NCBI GenBank assembly: GCA_004295085.1
Contig: SHNF01000018.1
Location: 186,001-250,000 of the forward strand
From: Planctomycetota bacterium
Lineage (GTDB): Bacteria; Planctomycetota; UBA1135
Reading direction: 5' to 3'
Length of the DNA stretch: 64,000 bases
How positions within the stretch are numbered: the stretch's first letter is position 1; each line of letters begins with the position of its first letter. The translations under genes were made by a program, and so were the position numbers. This document shows positions 54,646 to 63,021 of this stretch, piece by piece. The notes below the pieces were generated by a model. That model ran no database searches and was not told where the DNA came from. It saw nothing but the letters and a program-made list of their open reading frames with translations.

Positions 54646-55289
54646 GCGCGCACGAGCTTGTCTTCCAGGGAGCCGCTGATCAGCAGCACGCAGCCGCCCG
54701 CGGTGTGCTGGGCCGGATGCAGGGAGCCGGCGGCGGCGCGCTGGAAGTCACCGGCGCGCATGCGCACCTTTCCGACCTGAAGCTCGCCTTCCAGAACCCA
54801 GCACTCCTCGTCGCCGTGGTGGCGGTGGCTCGGGTAGGAAGAGCCGGCTTGCATGCGGAACAAGGCGGTCATGCGGTCGTTGGCGCGGTCCACGAACAGG
54901 CGGCGCACGCTCACGCCGGGCACTCCGGTTTCCTCCCAGGGGCCGTCGACGGCGGCGTGCTGGTAGAAGATGCCGTCCGTGCCGCCGGTGGAGGACCAGT
55001 TCTTCCACGGCTGCAGCGCCGGGGCCTGCGCCGGCGCCTGCGACACCGCCACCAGGGCCGTCGCGCGGCGCAGCACCGCGGCCCGGAGCCCCGGGGAAGG
55101 CGGCATGGGCTGCGCGCCGGCGAGGAGGTCGGCCACCGCCGGCTCCAGGGCACGCATCTCCGCGGCGCAGGCGGCGCAGCCGGAGGCGAGATGCGCCTCG
55201 AACTCGGCGGCTTCCTGCGCGCTCATGGCGCCGGCCGCGTACCCGGCGGCCAGCTCTTCCGGATTCCCGAGGGTGTGCTCCATGCTCAT
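54642..55289 (-). CDS. ChrR-like anti-sigma factor (zinc finger and cupin)
   Basis: The 215-residue protein has an N-terminal anti-sigma domain with zinc ligands His5 and HLASGCAAC (about 33-41). A linker follows, then a ChrR-type cupin (about 110-215): SYPSHRHHGDEECWVLEGE supplies His-x-His and Glu ligands, and GDFQRAAAGSLHPAQH the last His. In Rhodobacter, ChrR releases its sigma factor on singlet oxygen. Start is ATG 55289, which overlaps the sigma stop; GTG 55292 is an alternative. No membrane helix is present. Confidence 0.9.
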   Translation of the reverse strand: MSMEHTLGNPEELAAGYAAGAMSAQEAAEFEAHLASGCAACAAEMRALEPAVADLLAGAQPMPPSPGLRAAVLRRATALVAVSQAPAQAPALQPWKNWSSTGGTDGIFYQHAAVDGPWEETGVPGVSVRRLFVDRANDRMTALFRMQAGSSYPSHRHHGDEECWVLEGELQVGKVRMRAGDFQRAAAGSLHPAQHTAGGCVLLISGSLEDKLVRA

Positions 55290-55849
55290 CACGCGGACAC
55301 CTTCACTTGGGCCAGGATCTCGCGCATGCGTCGCATGCCCAGGCGGATGCGCGTCTTGACGGTGCCGAGAGGGATGCCGCGCAGGGCAGAGATCTCGGCA
55401 TGGGTGAATCCGCGATAGAAAGCCAGGCGGATCACCTCACTTTGCTCCCTCGGCAGGCGGGTCAGCGCTCCGCGCACCAAGCCGGCCGATTCGGCCAGCT
55501 CTGCCGCGTCGGCCACGCCGTCCTGCTGCGCCGTTTCCGCCGCGCCGGGTCCGTCGCCGCGGCGCCGGGCGCGGCGCAGGGAGTCCAGCGCGCGCGAGCG
55601 GGCAATGAGGCCGAGCCAGAACAGCGGCTGGGAGCGTTGCGGGTCGTAGCGGCCGGCTTCGGCCCAGACCTGGGCGAAGACCTCCTGCAGCAGGTCCTCG
55701 GCGTCGGCGGCGTGCCGGACCATGCCGTGGATCAACCCCAGCGTCCGGGCCGCGTGCCGATCGTAGAACTCGGCGAAGCTGTGCAGGTCGCCCTCGGCCA
55801 CCCGCGCCAGCAGGTGCTGGTCGGAGCTGCGGGCGGGCGCGGGGGTCAT
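55289..55849 (-). CDS. ECF-type sigma factor paired with the ChrR-like protein
   Basis: The 186-residue protein shows region 2 (about 14-80: LHSFAEFYDRHAARTLGL, then AADAEDLLQEVFAQVWAEAGRYDP) and region 4 (about 130-180: LPREQSEVIRLAFYRGFTHAEISALRGIPLGTVKTRI). It is closest in style to SigK/RpoE sigma factors that pair with RskA or ChrR. ATG 55849 is the first Met at the start of the fold; the longer upstream frame is shadow. The operon (sigma, ChrR-like, TIGR04282) is divergent from DUF4331. Confidence 0.93.
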   Translation of the reverse strand: MTPAPARSSDQHLLARVAEGDLHSFAEFYDRHAARTLGLIHGMVRHAADAEDLLQEVFAQVWAEAGRYDPQRSQPLFWLGLIARSRALDSLRRARRRGDGPGAAETAQQDGVADAAELAESAGLVRGALTRLPREQSEVIRLAFYRGFTHAEISALRGIPLGTVKTRIRLGMRRMREILAQVKVSA

Positions 55850-56161
55850 GGGCGCTGGATGGCTGCACGGCCGGCCGGGGGAGGCGAAACCGCCGCGGCT
55901 GGAATCGTCCACCGGCCCGCGCTGGCCGTTCGAGCTGTGGGTCATTCTAGCGGGGGGGTGCTGCAGTTGCGGATCCGGGCGCGGCGGGCGGCCTGTCCGA
56001 TCCGAGGAGTACGGTCGCGCGCGGTCCGTGGATCTCTCCGGAGCCGGAATTCCCGATCCGGAATCCGGGCCGTGATCCTGGACGTAGCTGCTGCAGACAG
56101 CGCGCGGAGCGCACGCCCGCGCCAGCCGTGTCCAACCCAGTCCATCCGCCCGGAGAACCCG
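55850..56161. promoter_or_regulatory. Divergent intergenic region between sigma and DUF4331 genes
   Basis: This 312-bp region has no gene. On the minus strand TAGAAT (55944-55949) is a possible -10 for the sigma operon. On the plus strand CGTGATCC at 56071-56078 is followed by GGACG and, six bases later plus one, CTGCA (to 56095). The same arrangement occurs before the haloperoxidase gene at 58564-58588. GGAG at 56152-56155 is the ribosome site of DUF4331. Confidence 0.5.
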
Positions 56162-57253
56162 ATGCATCCCCGCTTCCTCATGCTCCTCGGCGGCGCCGCA
56201 GCCGCCGTGGGCCTGATCGGCGCGCTGACCCTGGCCGCCGACCACCGCGAGGCTCCTCTCATCCAGGAGGACCCCATCGCCGACATCAACGACGTCTACG
56301 TCTTTCCGAATCCGAACGACCCGGAATTCCTGGTCCTGGTGATGACGGTCAACCCGTTCATCGAGCGGGACCAGAACGAGGGCAGCCACTTCTCGCCCAA
56401 CGTCCGCTACACGTTCTACGTCGACAACACCGGGGACGCGGTTCCGGACGAGTTCGCGGCCTTCACGTTCAGCAACCGCGTGCCCACGGGCGGGCTCCAG
56501 ACCTTCACGGTAAACCTGCCCGGCAACATCGGCGACGTCACCGGGCCGGTGACGCCGCCCACCGTCGAGCCCACGCCGAATCCGCCGCTGATCACGCACG
56601 GTCCCGGCGGCAGCCGCTTCTTCTGCGGCCCGCGCGACGACCCGTTCTTCTTCGACCTGGTCGGCTTCAACCGCACGCTGGACGGGACCGGCACCTTCTC
56701 CGGAAACGACGGTTTCGACGGCTTCAACGTCTCCGCCATCGTCGCGGAGCTGCCGCTCGCCGCCCTCATGGGCAACGGGCCCGGCACGCTGCAGATCTGG
56801 GGCGAGACCGCGCGCCGCAAGGTGACGGTGGTGCGCTCGGACGAAGGGCAGCTGGTCAAGACCGGCGGCGACTTCGAGCAGATCGAGCGCATGGGCAACC
56901 CTGCGATCTCCACGGCGCTCATCCCGCTCAACCTGAAGGACCTGTTCAACATCGGCGAGCCCGCGGACGACGCCGCCGACTTCGCCGGCACCATCGTGGC
57001 CAGCCTGACGGCGCTCGGCACCTCCCAGGCGAACATCGACATCCTGGCCGGCGTGGCCGTTCCCGACACCATCAAGTACGACCCGTCCGTGCCGGTCGGC
57101 TACCCCAACGGGCGCGCGCTGGCGGACGACGTCATCGACACGCTGTTCTTCTTCATCTTCAACCAGACCGGCGTGACGGACCTGGTGGGCGCCAACGACA
57201 AGTCGTTCCTGAGCACCTTCCCCTACCTCGCGGAGCCGCACCAGCCGCTCTAG
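56162..57253 (+). CDS. DUF4331 secreted protein
   Basis: The 363-residue protein has a signal peptide (LLGGAAAAVGLIGALTLAADHREAP). The DUF4331 features are all present: DHREAP immediately after cleavage, PIADINDVYVFPNPND, NPFIERDQNEGSHF and NGRALADDVIDTLF near the C-terminus. No catalytic residues are known for this family. DUF4331 genes often lie beside SigK/ChrR-type regulators, as here, and are likely targets. An upstream GGAG and the CGTGATCC-type site support this start and regulation. Confidence 0.92.
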   Translation: MHPRFLMLLGGAAAAVGLIGALTLAADHREAPLIQEDPIADINDVYVFPNPNDPEFLVLVMTVNPFIERDQNEGSHFSPNVRYTFYVDNTGDAVPDEFAAFTFSNRVPTGGLQTFTVNLPGNIGDVTGPVTPPTVEPTPNPPLITHGPGGSRFFCGPRDDPFFFDLVGFNRTLDGTGTFSGNDGFDGFNVSAIVAELPLAALMGNGPGTLQIWGETARRKVTVVRSDEGQLVKTGGDFEQIERMGNPAISTALIPLNLKDLFNIGEPADDAADFAGTIVASLTALGTSQANIDILAGVAVPDTIKYDPSVPVGYPNGRALADDVIDTLFFFIFNQTGVTDLVGANDKSFLSTFPYLAEPHQPL

Positions 57254-57335
57254 AGAAGTGGCAGCGCTGCCGGCCCGGCACGTGGGGAGTAGCCGGACCG
57301 GCGGCGACTTCCTCCTCTCCCCGCCGCCTCGACCC

Positions 57336-58517
57336 ATGCCGCACACCCGCCTCTCCGCGGTCGCCGTCTTCCTCCTTGGCGCGGCCGCCTTCGCGCCCGC
57401 CCAGAGCCTGGAGCAGCGTCTTGCCGCCGATCCCACGGACACGGTCGCGCTCAGCAAGCTCGCCCTCGAACAGCTCCAGCTCGGCCGCCGCAGCGGCGAC
57501 CACGAGCCGCTCGCGCGCGCCGAGGAGCTGTTCGGCCGCTGGCTCGAGCAGAGCCCGGACAGCGCCGACGCCTGCGCCGGCCTGGCCTACGCGCGGCTGG
57601 GGCGCCACGACTTCGAGGGGGCGCTGGACGCCGCCCGGCGCGCGGCGCTCCGCAAACCCGACAACGGGCTCGTGTGGTCCCTGATCGGCGACATCCACTA
57701 CGCGCTCGGCAACTACGTCGAGGCGGAGATGGCGTTCCGGCGCCTGGAGGAGCGCGGGCTGACGCTCCAGTCCCTGGCCCGCCTGGGCCTCATCGCCGAG
57801 GCCTACGGCCGCTTCGACGAGGCCCTGGGGCTGTTCCGCGACGGCCTGGAGGCCGGACGGCTGCTCGAATCGCCCGCCGCCGACCTGGCCTGGTGCCACA
57901 GCATGATCGGGGAGCTGTACCTCCAGCGCGAGCACCTCGATCAGGCCTGCGCGGCCTTCGATCGCGCGCTGCAGCTCGACGCGAACTCCAACTTTGCTGC
58001 CCACGGCCGCGCCGAGGTCCTGGCGAAGCGCGGCCAGCCAGCCGAGGCGGAGCGAGTACTGCGTGAGCTGGTGGAGCGAGCGCCGAATCCTCGCTACTGG
58101 ATCCGGCTCGGAGACGCCCTGGCGGCGCAGGGCAAGGTCGAGGAGGCGGCCCGCTGGTACGCGCAGGCCGAGGCGGACATGCTGGACGACCTGGAGAAGA
58201 ACGAGCTGGGCCACCTGCGCGACCTGGCGGAGTACTGGCTTGAGCACGGCGGCGACGCCAGGGCGGCCGCGGAGCTGGCGCTGGCGGACCTCCACGAGGT
58301 GCGCCACGACATCGGCGCCTACGAGACCGCCGCCTGGGCCCTGCACCTGGCCGGCCGCACGGAGGAGGCGCTGCCGCTCATCGCCGAAGCGCTGCGCCCC
58401 GGCGGCGGCGAGACCCGCCTGTGGGAGCGAGCTTCCGAGATCTATGCCGCGGCCGGCAACCAGTTCCAGTCGCGGCGCCTGCTGGCCCTGGCGCAGCAGC
58501 GCTCCGGGCGGCGTTGA
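57336..58517 (+). CDS. Exported TPR protein
   Basis: The 393-residue protein has a signal peptide (LSAVAVFLLGAAAFAPAQS) and about nine TPR units spanning the rest. These include ACAGLAYARLGRHDFEGALDAARRA, SLIGDIHYALGNYVEAEMAF and IRLGDALAAQGKVEEAARWY. It follows DUF4331 by 82 bp on the same strand and is probably in the same transcript. DUF4331 plus TPR pairs are recurrent, suggesting interaction. The start at ATG 57336 is set by the signal peptide. Confidence 0.85.
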   Translation: MPHTRLSAVAVFLLGAAAFAPAQSLEQRLAADPTDTVALSKLALEQLQLGRRSGDHEPLARAEELFGRWLEQSPDSADACAGLAYARLGRHDFEGALDAARRAALRKPDNGLVWSLIGDIHYALGNYVEAEMAFRRLEERGLTLQSLARLGLIAEAYGRFDEALGLFRDGLEAGRLLESPAADLAWCHSMIGELYLQREHLDQACAAFDRALQLDANSNFAAHGRAEVLAKRGQPAEAERVLRELVERAPNPRYWIRLGDALAAQGKVEEAARWYAQAEADMLDDLEKNELGHLRDLAEYWLEHGGDARAAAELALADLHEVRHDIGAYETAAWALHLAGRTEEALPLIAEALRPGGGETRLWERASEIYAAAGNQFQSRRLLALAQQRSGRR

Positions 58518-58563
58518 GGCCGCCGCGGTCCCCGGCGCCGGGCGGGAGCTGTCGTGATACTTG

Positions 58564-58588
58564 CGTGATCCCGGACGCTAAATCTGCA
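58564..58588 (+). promoter_or_regulatory. ECF-type promoter candidate before the haloperoxidase gene
   Basis: CGTGATCC, then GGACG, then CTGCA match the 56071-56095 site at 18 of 25 positions with identical spacing. In addition TGATAC (58555-58560) and TAAATC (58579-58584) are 18 bp apart, close to the TGATCC-N18-TAAGA pattern of ChrR-controlled sigma factors. The start codon is 106 bp downstream. Confidence 0.5.
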
Positions 58589-58693
58589 CGCCATCGCGAG
58601 CCGGAATAGGCGCTCCGAACTCCCTCGGAAAGCCCACCGAACTCCCGCCGGCCGGCTCGCCCTTCCTCAGCGTTTCTTCGAACCGAGACGGCA

Positions 58694-60361
58694 ATGAAAC
58701 CGAAGATTTGCACGACCCCTCCCGACGCGGCAGCCGCAGACCCTGTGGATCGCCGCGCCTTCCTCACCCGCGTGGGCCTGGGCGCCGGCGCCGCTGCCCT
58801 GACCATGACCGGGATCCCGGGCACGCCCATGCAACCGCGCGCCAAGGCCGAGATCGGCCCGATCCTCGGCGAGAAGCGCCGCAAGAAGGTGCGCGAGGTG
58901 CGCTACAAGGCGGCCGACATCGCCTACAACCGGCCCCTGCCTTCGCACCCGGACAACGGCGAAGAGGCGGCATATCCGTACGTGGCCAACTTCAGCAAGG
59001 GGATGCCGCACAACAGCCTGGGTGAAGTGGACCCGGTGGCGTATGCGGCCTTGATCCACGCGCTCACCACCGGCAGCGAGGCGGCCTTCGAGTCCATCCC
59101 GCTGGGCGGAACGCGCAAGCTGCGCAACCCGCAGTGCGGCCTCGCCACCGACCTGGAAGGGCCGGACTGCTCCCACCTCGCCATGCCGCCGGCGCCGCGC
59201 ATCGACAGCCCGGAGAACTCGGGCGAGATTATCGAGCTGTACTGGATGGCCTTGTGCCGGGACGTCCCGTTCTCGCGCTACGACACAGACGCGACGGTTG
59301 CCGCCGCCTGCGCCGACCTGAACCAGTGCTCGGACTTCCGCGGACCGAAGATGCTGGGCCAGGTCACCCCGCAGACGCTGTTCCGCTTCTCCACGCCTGG
59401 CGACGTGGTCGGGCCCTACGTGTCGCAGTTCTTCATGGCGGACGTCAACATCGGCGCCCAGGTGATCCCGGCCCGGATGACCGTGGGACTTCCGGCCACT
59501 TACATGACCACCTACGCCGACTGGCTGGCGATCCAGAACGGCTTCGACCCCGGCGCCCTGGAGCCCTTCGATTCCGTGAAGCGCATGCCGCGGAACGGGC
59601 GCGACCTGGCGACCTATGTGCACCTCGACCTTCTGTACCAGGCGTACTTCGTCGCGACCCTGCGCCTGATGGGCATGGGCGCGGCCGTGGACGCTGGCAA
59701 CCCCTACACGCGCTACACGCGCACGGACGCCTTCGGCACCTTCAGCCCCATGCACCTCATGAGCCTGGTGACCGAGGTCGCCACGCGGGCGCTCAAGGCC
59801 GTCTGGTTCCAGAAGTGGTACGTGCACCGCCGCCTGCGCCCCGAGGAGTTCGGCGGGCGCATCCACAACCACCTGACCGGCGTCGCCAGCTACCCGATCG
59901 ACGCCGAGGTGCTGAACAGCCAGGCCGTGGCCGACGTGTTCAGCCAGTACGGCACCTACCTGCTGCCGCAGCCCTGGCCCGAGGCCTGCCCGCTGCACCC
60001 GGCCTACGGTTCCGGGCACGCCACCGTGGCCGGCGCCTGCGTGACCATCCTCAAGGCCTGGTTCGACGACGAGGCGCAGTGGCCGAACCCGATGGAGGTC
60101 GTCGCCAACGGCACGGACGTGCGCCCGTACCGCGGCCTCGACGCCGGCCAGATGACGATCGGCGGCGAGCTGAACAAGGTGGCCGCCAACGTCGCCTCCG
60201 GGCGCAACATGGGCGGCATCCACTGGCGCACCGACGGCGTGGAAGGCCTGAAGCTGGGTGAGGCGGTGGCGATCGGCATCCTGGAAGAGCAGAAGCTCAC
60301 CTACCAGGAGCCGCACTCGTTCAGCCTGACCAAGTTCGACGGCACGCGGATCACCATCTAG
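58694..60361 (+). CDS. Vanadium-dependent haloperoxidase-like protein
   Basis: The 555-residue protein has a Tat-type signal (DRRAFLTRVGLGAGAAAL). The vanadate-binding triad of the PAP2/haloperoxidase fold is complete: KWYVHRRLRPEEFGG (about 373), YGSGHATVAGA (about 438) and SGRNMGGIHWRTDGVEG (about 502). The KWYVHRR-RPE-GG pattern is that of the large algal/cyanobacterial-type vanadium bromoperoxidases, not acid phosphatases. It would oxidise halides with peroxide in the periplasm or outside. Position 176 bp after the TPR gene and the shared promoter-like site suggest control by the adjacent sigma/ChrR pair. Confidence 0.9.
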   Translation: MKPKICTTPPDAAAADPVDRRAFLTRVGLGAGAAALTMTGIPGTPMQPRAKAEIGPILGEKRRKKVREVRYKAADIAYNRPLPSHPDNGEEAAYPYVANFSKGMPHNSLGEVDPVAYAALIHALTTGSEAAFESIPLGGTRKLRNPQCGLATDLEGPDCSHLAMPPAPRIDSPENSGEIIELYWMALCRDVPFSRYDTDATVAAACADLNQCSDFRGPKMLGQVTPQTLFRFSTPGDVVGPYVSQFFMADVNIGAQVIPARMTVGLPATYMTTYADWLAIQNGFDPGALEPFDSVKRMPRNGRDLATYVHLDLLYQAYFVATLRLMGMGAAVDAGNPYTRYTRTDAFGTFSPMHLMSLVTEVATRALKAVWFQKWYVHRRLRPEEFGGRIHNHLTGVASYPIDAEVLNSQAVADVFSQYGTYLLPQPWPEACPLHPAYGSGHATVAGACVTILKAWFDDEAQWPNPMEVVANGTDVRPYRGLDAGQMTIGGELNKVAANVASGRNMGGIHWRTDGVEGLKLGEAVAIGILEEQKLTYQEPHSFSLTKFDGTRITI

Positions 60362-60390
60362 CGCCGTCCGGAACGCGAGTCCGGAAACTG

Positions 60391-60423
60391 TGGCGTTTGG
60401 TGCCGTCCCGGCACCAAGCGCCA
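60391..60423. terminator. Bidirectional hairpin between convergent genes
   Basis: TGGCGTTTGGTGCC (60391-60404) and GGCACCAAGCGCCA (60410-60423) form a 14-bp stem with one G-T pair and a 5-base loop. It lies between the haloperoxidase stop (60361) and the metalloprotease stop (60435). There is no T tract. Confidence 0.65.
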
Positions 60424-60434
60424 CGGCTCCCGGC

Positions 60435-62945
60435 TCAGCGCGCCTCGGCGCGCCGCCAGGGGATCGAATGCGACAGGCCCACGTCGGCGATGGCGCTGAC
60501 GTCGTCGAAATCGCGCATGTCGGCGTCGGTGATCCCCAGGCCGTGCTGGCTCACGAGCAGGTTGTCGTTGTCGTCGCCGTGCACGTCGCCGAACCAGCGG
60601 AAGCCCAGCACCAGCTCGCCCTCGCGCCAGCAGGCCGCCACCGGCGACTGGGTGGTGGTCCACTCGTCGTAGAAGCGCCGCAGGCGCCATCCGGAATTCT
60701 GGCTCCGGTCGCCGATGGGGATGGCTTCGTAGAAGCAGGCGTTGGGCCCGCACACGCCTGCGGCGATGAAGTGCAAGCGCCTCGGCGTGCCGTCCTCAAC
60801 CAGGAGCACGGGCCGGGAGTTGCCGTACCAGCCAGCGCCGTCGCCGCCGACGACCTCCGAAGAGGCCTCGGCGAAGCCTCCCTCGGGCACACGCCGCAGC
60901 CGCGTGAGCCTCCATCCACGCTGGTCGCCGCTGGTGAAGCTGCCGCCGACCACCAGCTCGCCGCTGTCCGGGTCCTCGACCGCTCCGGGCGTGGCGTCGC
61001 AGCGCAGTCCGGGCAGCTCTTGGGCCGCGCCGAAGGCGCTGCCACTCCACTCCAGGGCCCGCACCGGGGAAGCGGCATCCCGCCACAGCAGCACCAGCAG
61101 GCGTCCCTGGAACACCACGGCGCTCACGCCGCAGCCGGTGCTGTCGGGCAGCAGGAGACGCGGCGCACCCGCCAGCGCCTCGGCGCTGGGGGCGTGCAGC
61201 GCCAGCACGCCGGCCTCGGTCGGCGCCAGCAGGAAGAGCTCGCCCTGGCTGGAGCTGGCCCAGGGATCGCCCGTCATGGCCACGTCCGGGATCTCCTGCG
61301 GATCGCTCCACTGGCCCTCGCCGAGGCAGCGCCGCCACAGCAGGCGCCGGTCGCGCTCCACCGCGAACAGATAGGTCTGCCCCGCGTGCGCCGCCAGCGC
61401 CGGCGCGACCATGGTCTTCCCGACCCCGTGGCGCACGCCGCCGTCGACGCCGTACACGTCGGTGATGTCGGCGCGCACCGGATCGGTGTCGAAGACGCCG
61501 TTGCGGTTCCAGTCGATCCAGGTGGCCTCGCCCTCGGCCTTCAGGCGGAAGGCGTACGGCCCCTTCTCGAGGAAGGACAGCTTCGTGTAGGGCTTGGCCA
61601 CTCTCTCGGCCAGGCGGGTCTCGTTGAGCGTCAGGTCGGCCAGCTCGCCGCGGCTGTAGTGGATGGCGTTGCCGTCGTCGTTGAAGCCGTAGCTGTAGGA
61701 ATAGCTCATGAGCGAGGTGTAGGTCGGACAGCCGCCCGGAAGGTCGCCCCCACAGTGACCGAGGCCGACCTGGTGGCCGAACTCGTGCAGGAAGCTGGCA
61801 TAGAAAGCGCCCGCGCCGCAGCCTCCCGACTCCGCCATCTCTCCCGCCTGACCGCCGCCGCCGTTGTAGATGATCATGTAGTGGGCGAGGCCGCGCGCGA
61901 GCGGCGGGATCATGGCTTCGCCGAGCTCCCACCAGGGCCGCGCGTCGGCCGCGGGCAGCGGCGGCAGCCAGATCGGGTGCAAGGCCAGGCCGGTGCTGCC
62001 GTCCGGGTTGGGATTGCCGAGGCTGGCCCAGTACTGCACCACGCGCTCCATCTCGCGCCGGCAGTGGGCGCCGTCCACGTCCTCCTTGCGCTGCACGTAC
62101 ACGAAGCAGTCCTTGTGCGTGGGGGAGGCGCCGAGCGCCGCCAGGTCGAAAGCGCCTTCGCCGCGCACCTCCCAGCCGTCCAGCAGGCCGTCGTGATCCG
62201 TGTCGGCGTCCAGCGGATCGCTGCCGAGGCGCGCCTCCGTGGCGGCGTCCAGGCCGTCGCCGTCCGCGTCCGGAGCGCCCGCGCCGTACGCGAGCCAGGC
62301 GAGGACGTCTCGACCCGTCCGCCAGGCGTTGTCGCGCCGGAAGGCGATCAGATCGTCGCAACGGTCGCCGTTGACGTCGCCGGCGATGATCCCCGCGCCC
62401 GGGTAGTCGCGCAGGAAGGGCAGGTCCAGGGGCGCATCCGGCGCGGCCGCGAGCCGCAGCCGCCCCTCCGCAACACGATCCTCCAGGCCGTCGCCGTCGA
62501 AGTCCCCGGTCAGGGCGCGCGGCTCCGCGCTTGCCGACGCAGCGTCCGGCGGCGGCAGTGTGCCGCCCTCCTCGCGCACGGACCAGCTCCCATCGGCGGC
62601 GCGCGCCGCCACGCGGCGTTCGCCGTCGCCGCGGGTGATCAGGATCTCGCTGCGTCCCTCCGCCCCGGGGCGTGCCACGGCGGAGACGACGCCTCCGCCG
62701 AGATCGGCCAGCACCTGCCCCGGCCAGGCGTGCTTGCCGCCGCGCACGCTCAAGGCCACGTCCACGCTGCCCGGATCGCCCGGGTGCACGGCGATGAGGT
62801 CGCCGAAACCGTCTCCGTCCAGGTCCGCCAGCAGGAGGATGCTGGCATCGTCGCCGAAGCCGGGCGCGAGCAGTCGCGCCTTGGTGAACTGGAGGGCGGG
62901 GGGAGCGGAATCCTGCAGGAGGGCAAGGAAGAGCGGCGGCAGCAT
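60435..62945 (-). CDS. Secreted metalloprotease-like protein with FG-GAP repeats
   Basis: The 836-residue protein has a short signal-like N-terminus (MLPPLFLALLQ) and FG-GAP/VCBS calcium-binding repeats (LLLADLDGDGFGDLIAV, LTGDFDGDGLEDRVA). A type-3 thrombospondin/dockerin-like Asp segment follows (DADGDGLDAATEA and DADTDHDGLLDGWE). A zinc metalloprotease core carries HEFGHQVGLGH (about 385) and a downstream LMSYSYSYGF, which fits the Met-turn of metzincins. The C-terminal half is a beta-propeller-like lectin/neuraminidase-type domain. ATG 62945 is used since it begins the signal peptide. It follows the CstA gene by 76 bp. Confidence 0.87.
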   Translation of the reverse strand: MLPPLFLALLQDSAPPALQFTKARLLAPGFGDDASILLLADLDGDGFGDLIAVHPGDPGSVDVALSVRGGKHAWPGQVLADLGGGVVSAVARPGAEGRSEILITRGDGERRVAARAADGSWSVREEGGTLPPPDAASASAEPRALTGDFDGDGLEDRVAEGRLRLAAAPDAPLDLPFLRDYPGAGIIAGDVNGDRCDDLIAFRRDNAWRTGRDVLAWLAYGAGAPDADGDGLDAATEARLGSDPLDADTDHDGLLDGWEVRGEGAFDLAALGASPTHKDCFVYVQRKEDVDGAHCRREMERVVQYWASLGNPNPDGSTGLALHPIWLPPLPAADARPWWELGEAMIPPLARGLAHYMIIYNGGGGQAGEMAESGGCGAGAFYASFLHEFGHQVGLGHCGGDLPGGCPTYTSLMSYSYSYGFNDDGNAIHYSRGELADLTLNETRLAERVAKPYTKLSFLEKGPYAFRLKAEGEATWIDWNRNGVFDTDPVRADITDVYGVDGGVRHGVGKTMVAPALAAHAGQTYLFAVERDRRLLWRRCLGEGQWSDPQEIPDVAMTGDPWASSSQGELFLLAPTEAGVLALHAPSAEALAGAPRLLLPDSTGCGVSAVVFQGRLLVLLWRDAASPVRALEWSGSAFGAAQELPGLRCDATPGAVEDPDSGELVVGGSFTSGDQRGWRLTRLRRVPEGGFAEASSEVVGGDGAGWYGNSRPVLLVEDGTPRRLHFIAAGVCGPNACFYEAIPIGDRSQNSGWRLRRFYDEWTTTQSPVAACWREGELVLGFRWFGDVHGDDNDNLLVSQHGLGITDADMRDFDDVSAIADVGLSHSIPWRRAEAR

Positions 62946-63021
62946 GGAGGGATCGGTCAGGGTACCGCGGCCTGCGGCTCGCAGATGTACAAGCGCTTCG
63001 ATGCGGCCATCGCGACTGATT

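Noticed and set aside
55850-57457. Long upstream extension of the sigma factor frame
   Set aside because: It is the shadow of DUF4331 on the other strand. The sigma fold starts exactly at ATG 55849.
62957-63010. 17-codon open frame between cstA and the metalloprotease gene (possible leader peptide)
   Set aside because: It is too short to judge, and its upstream TAGAAT coincides with the cstA stop codon.
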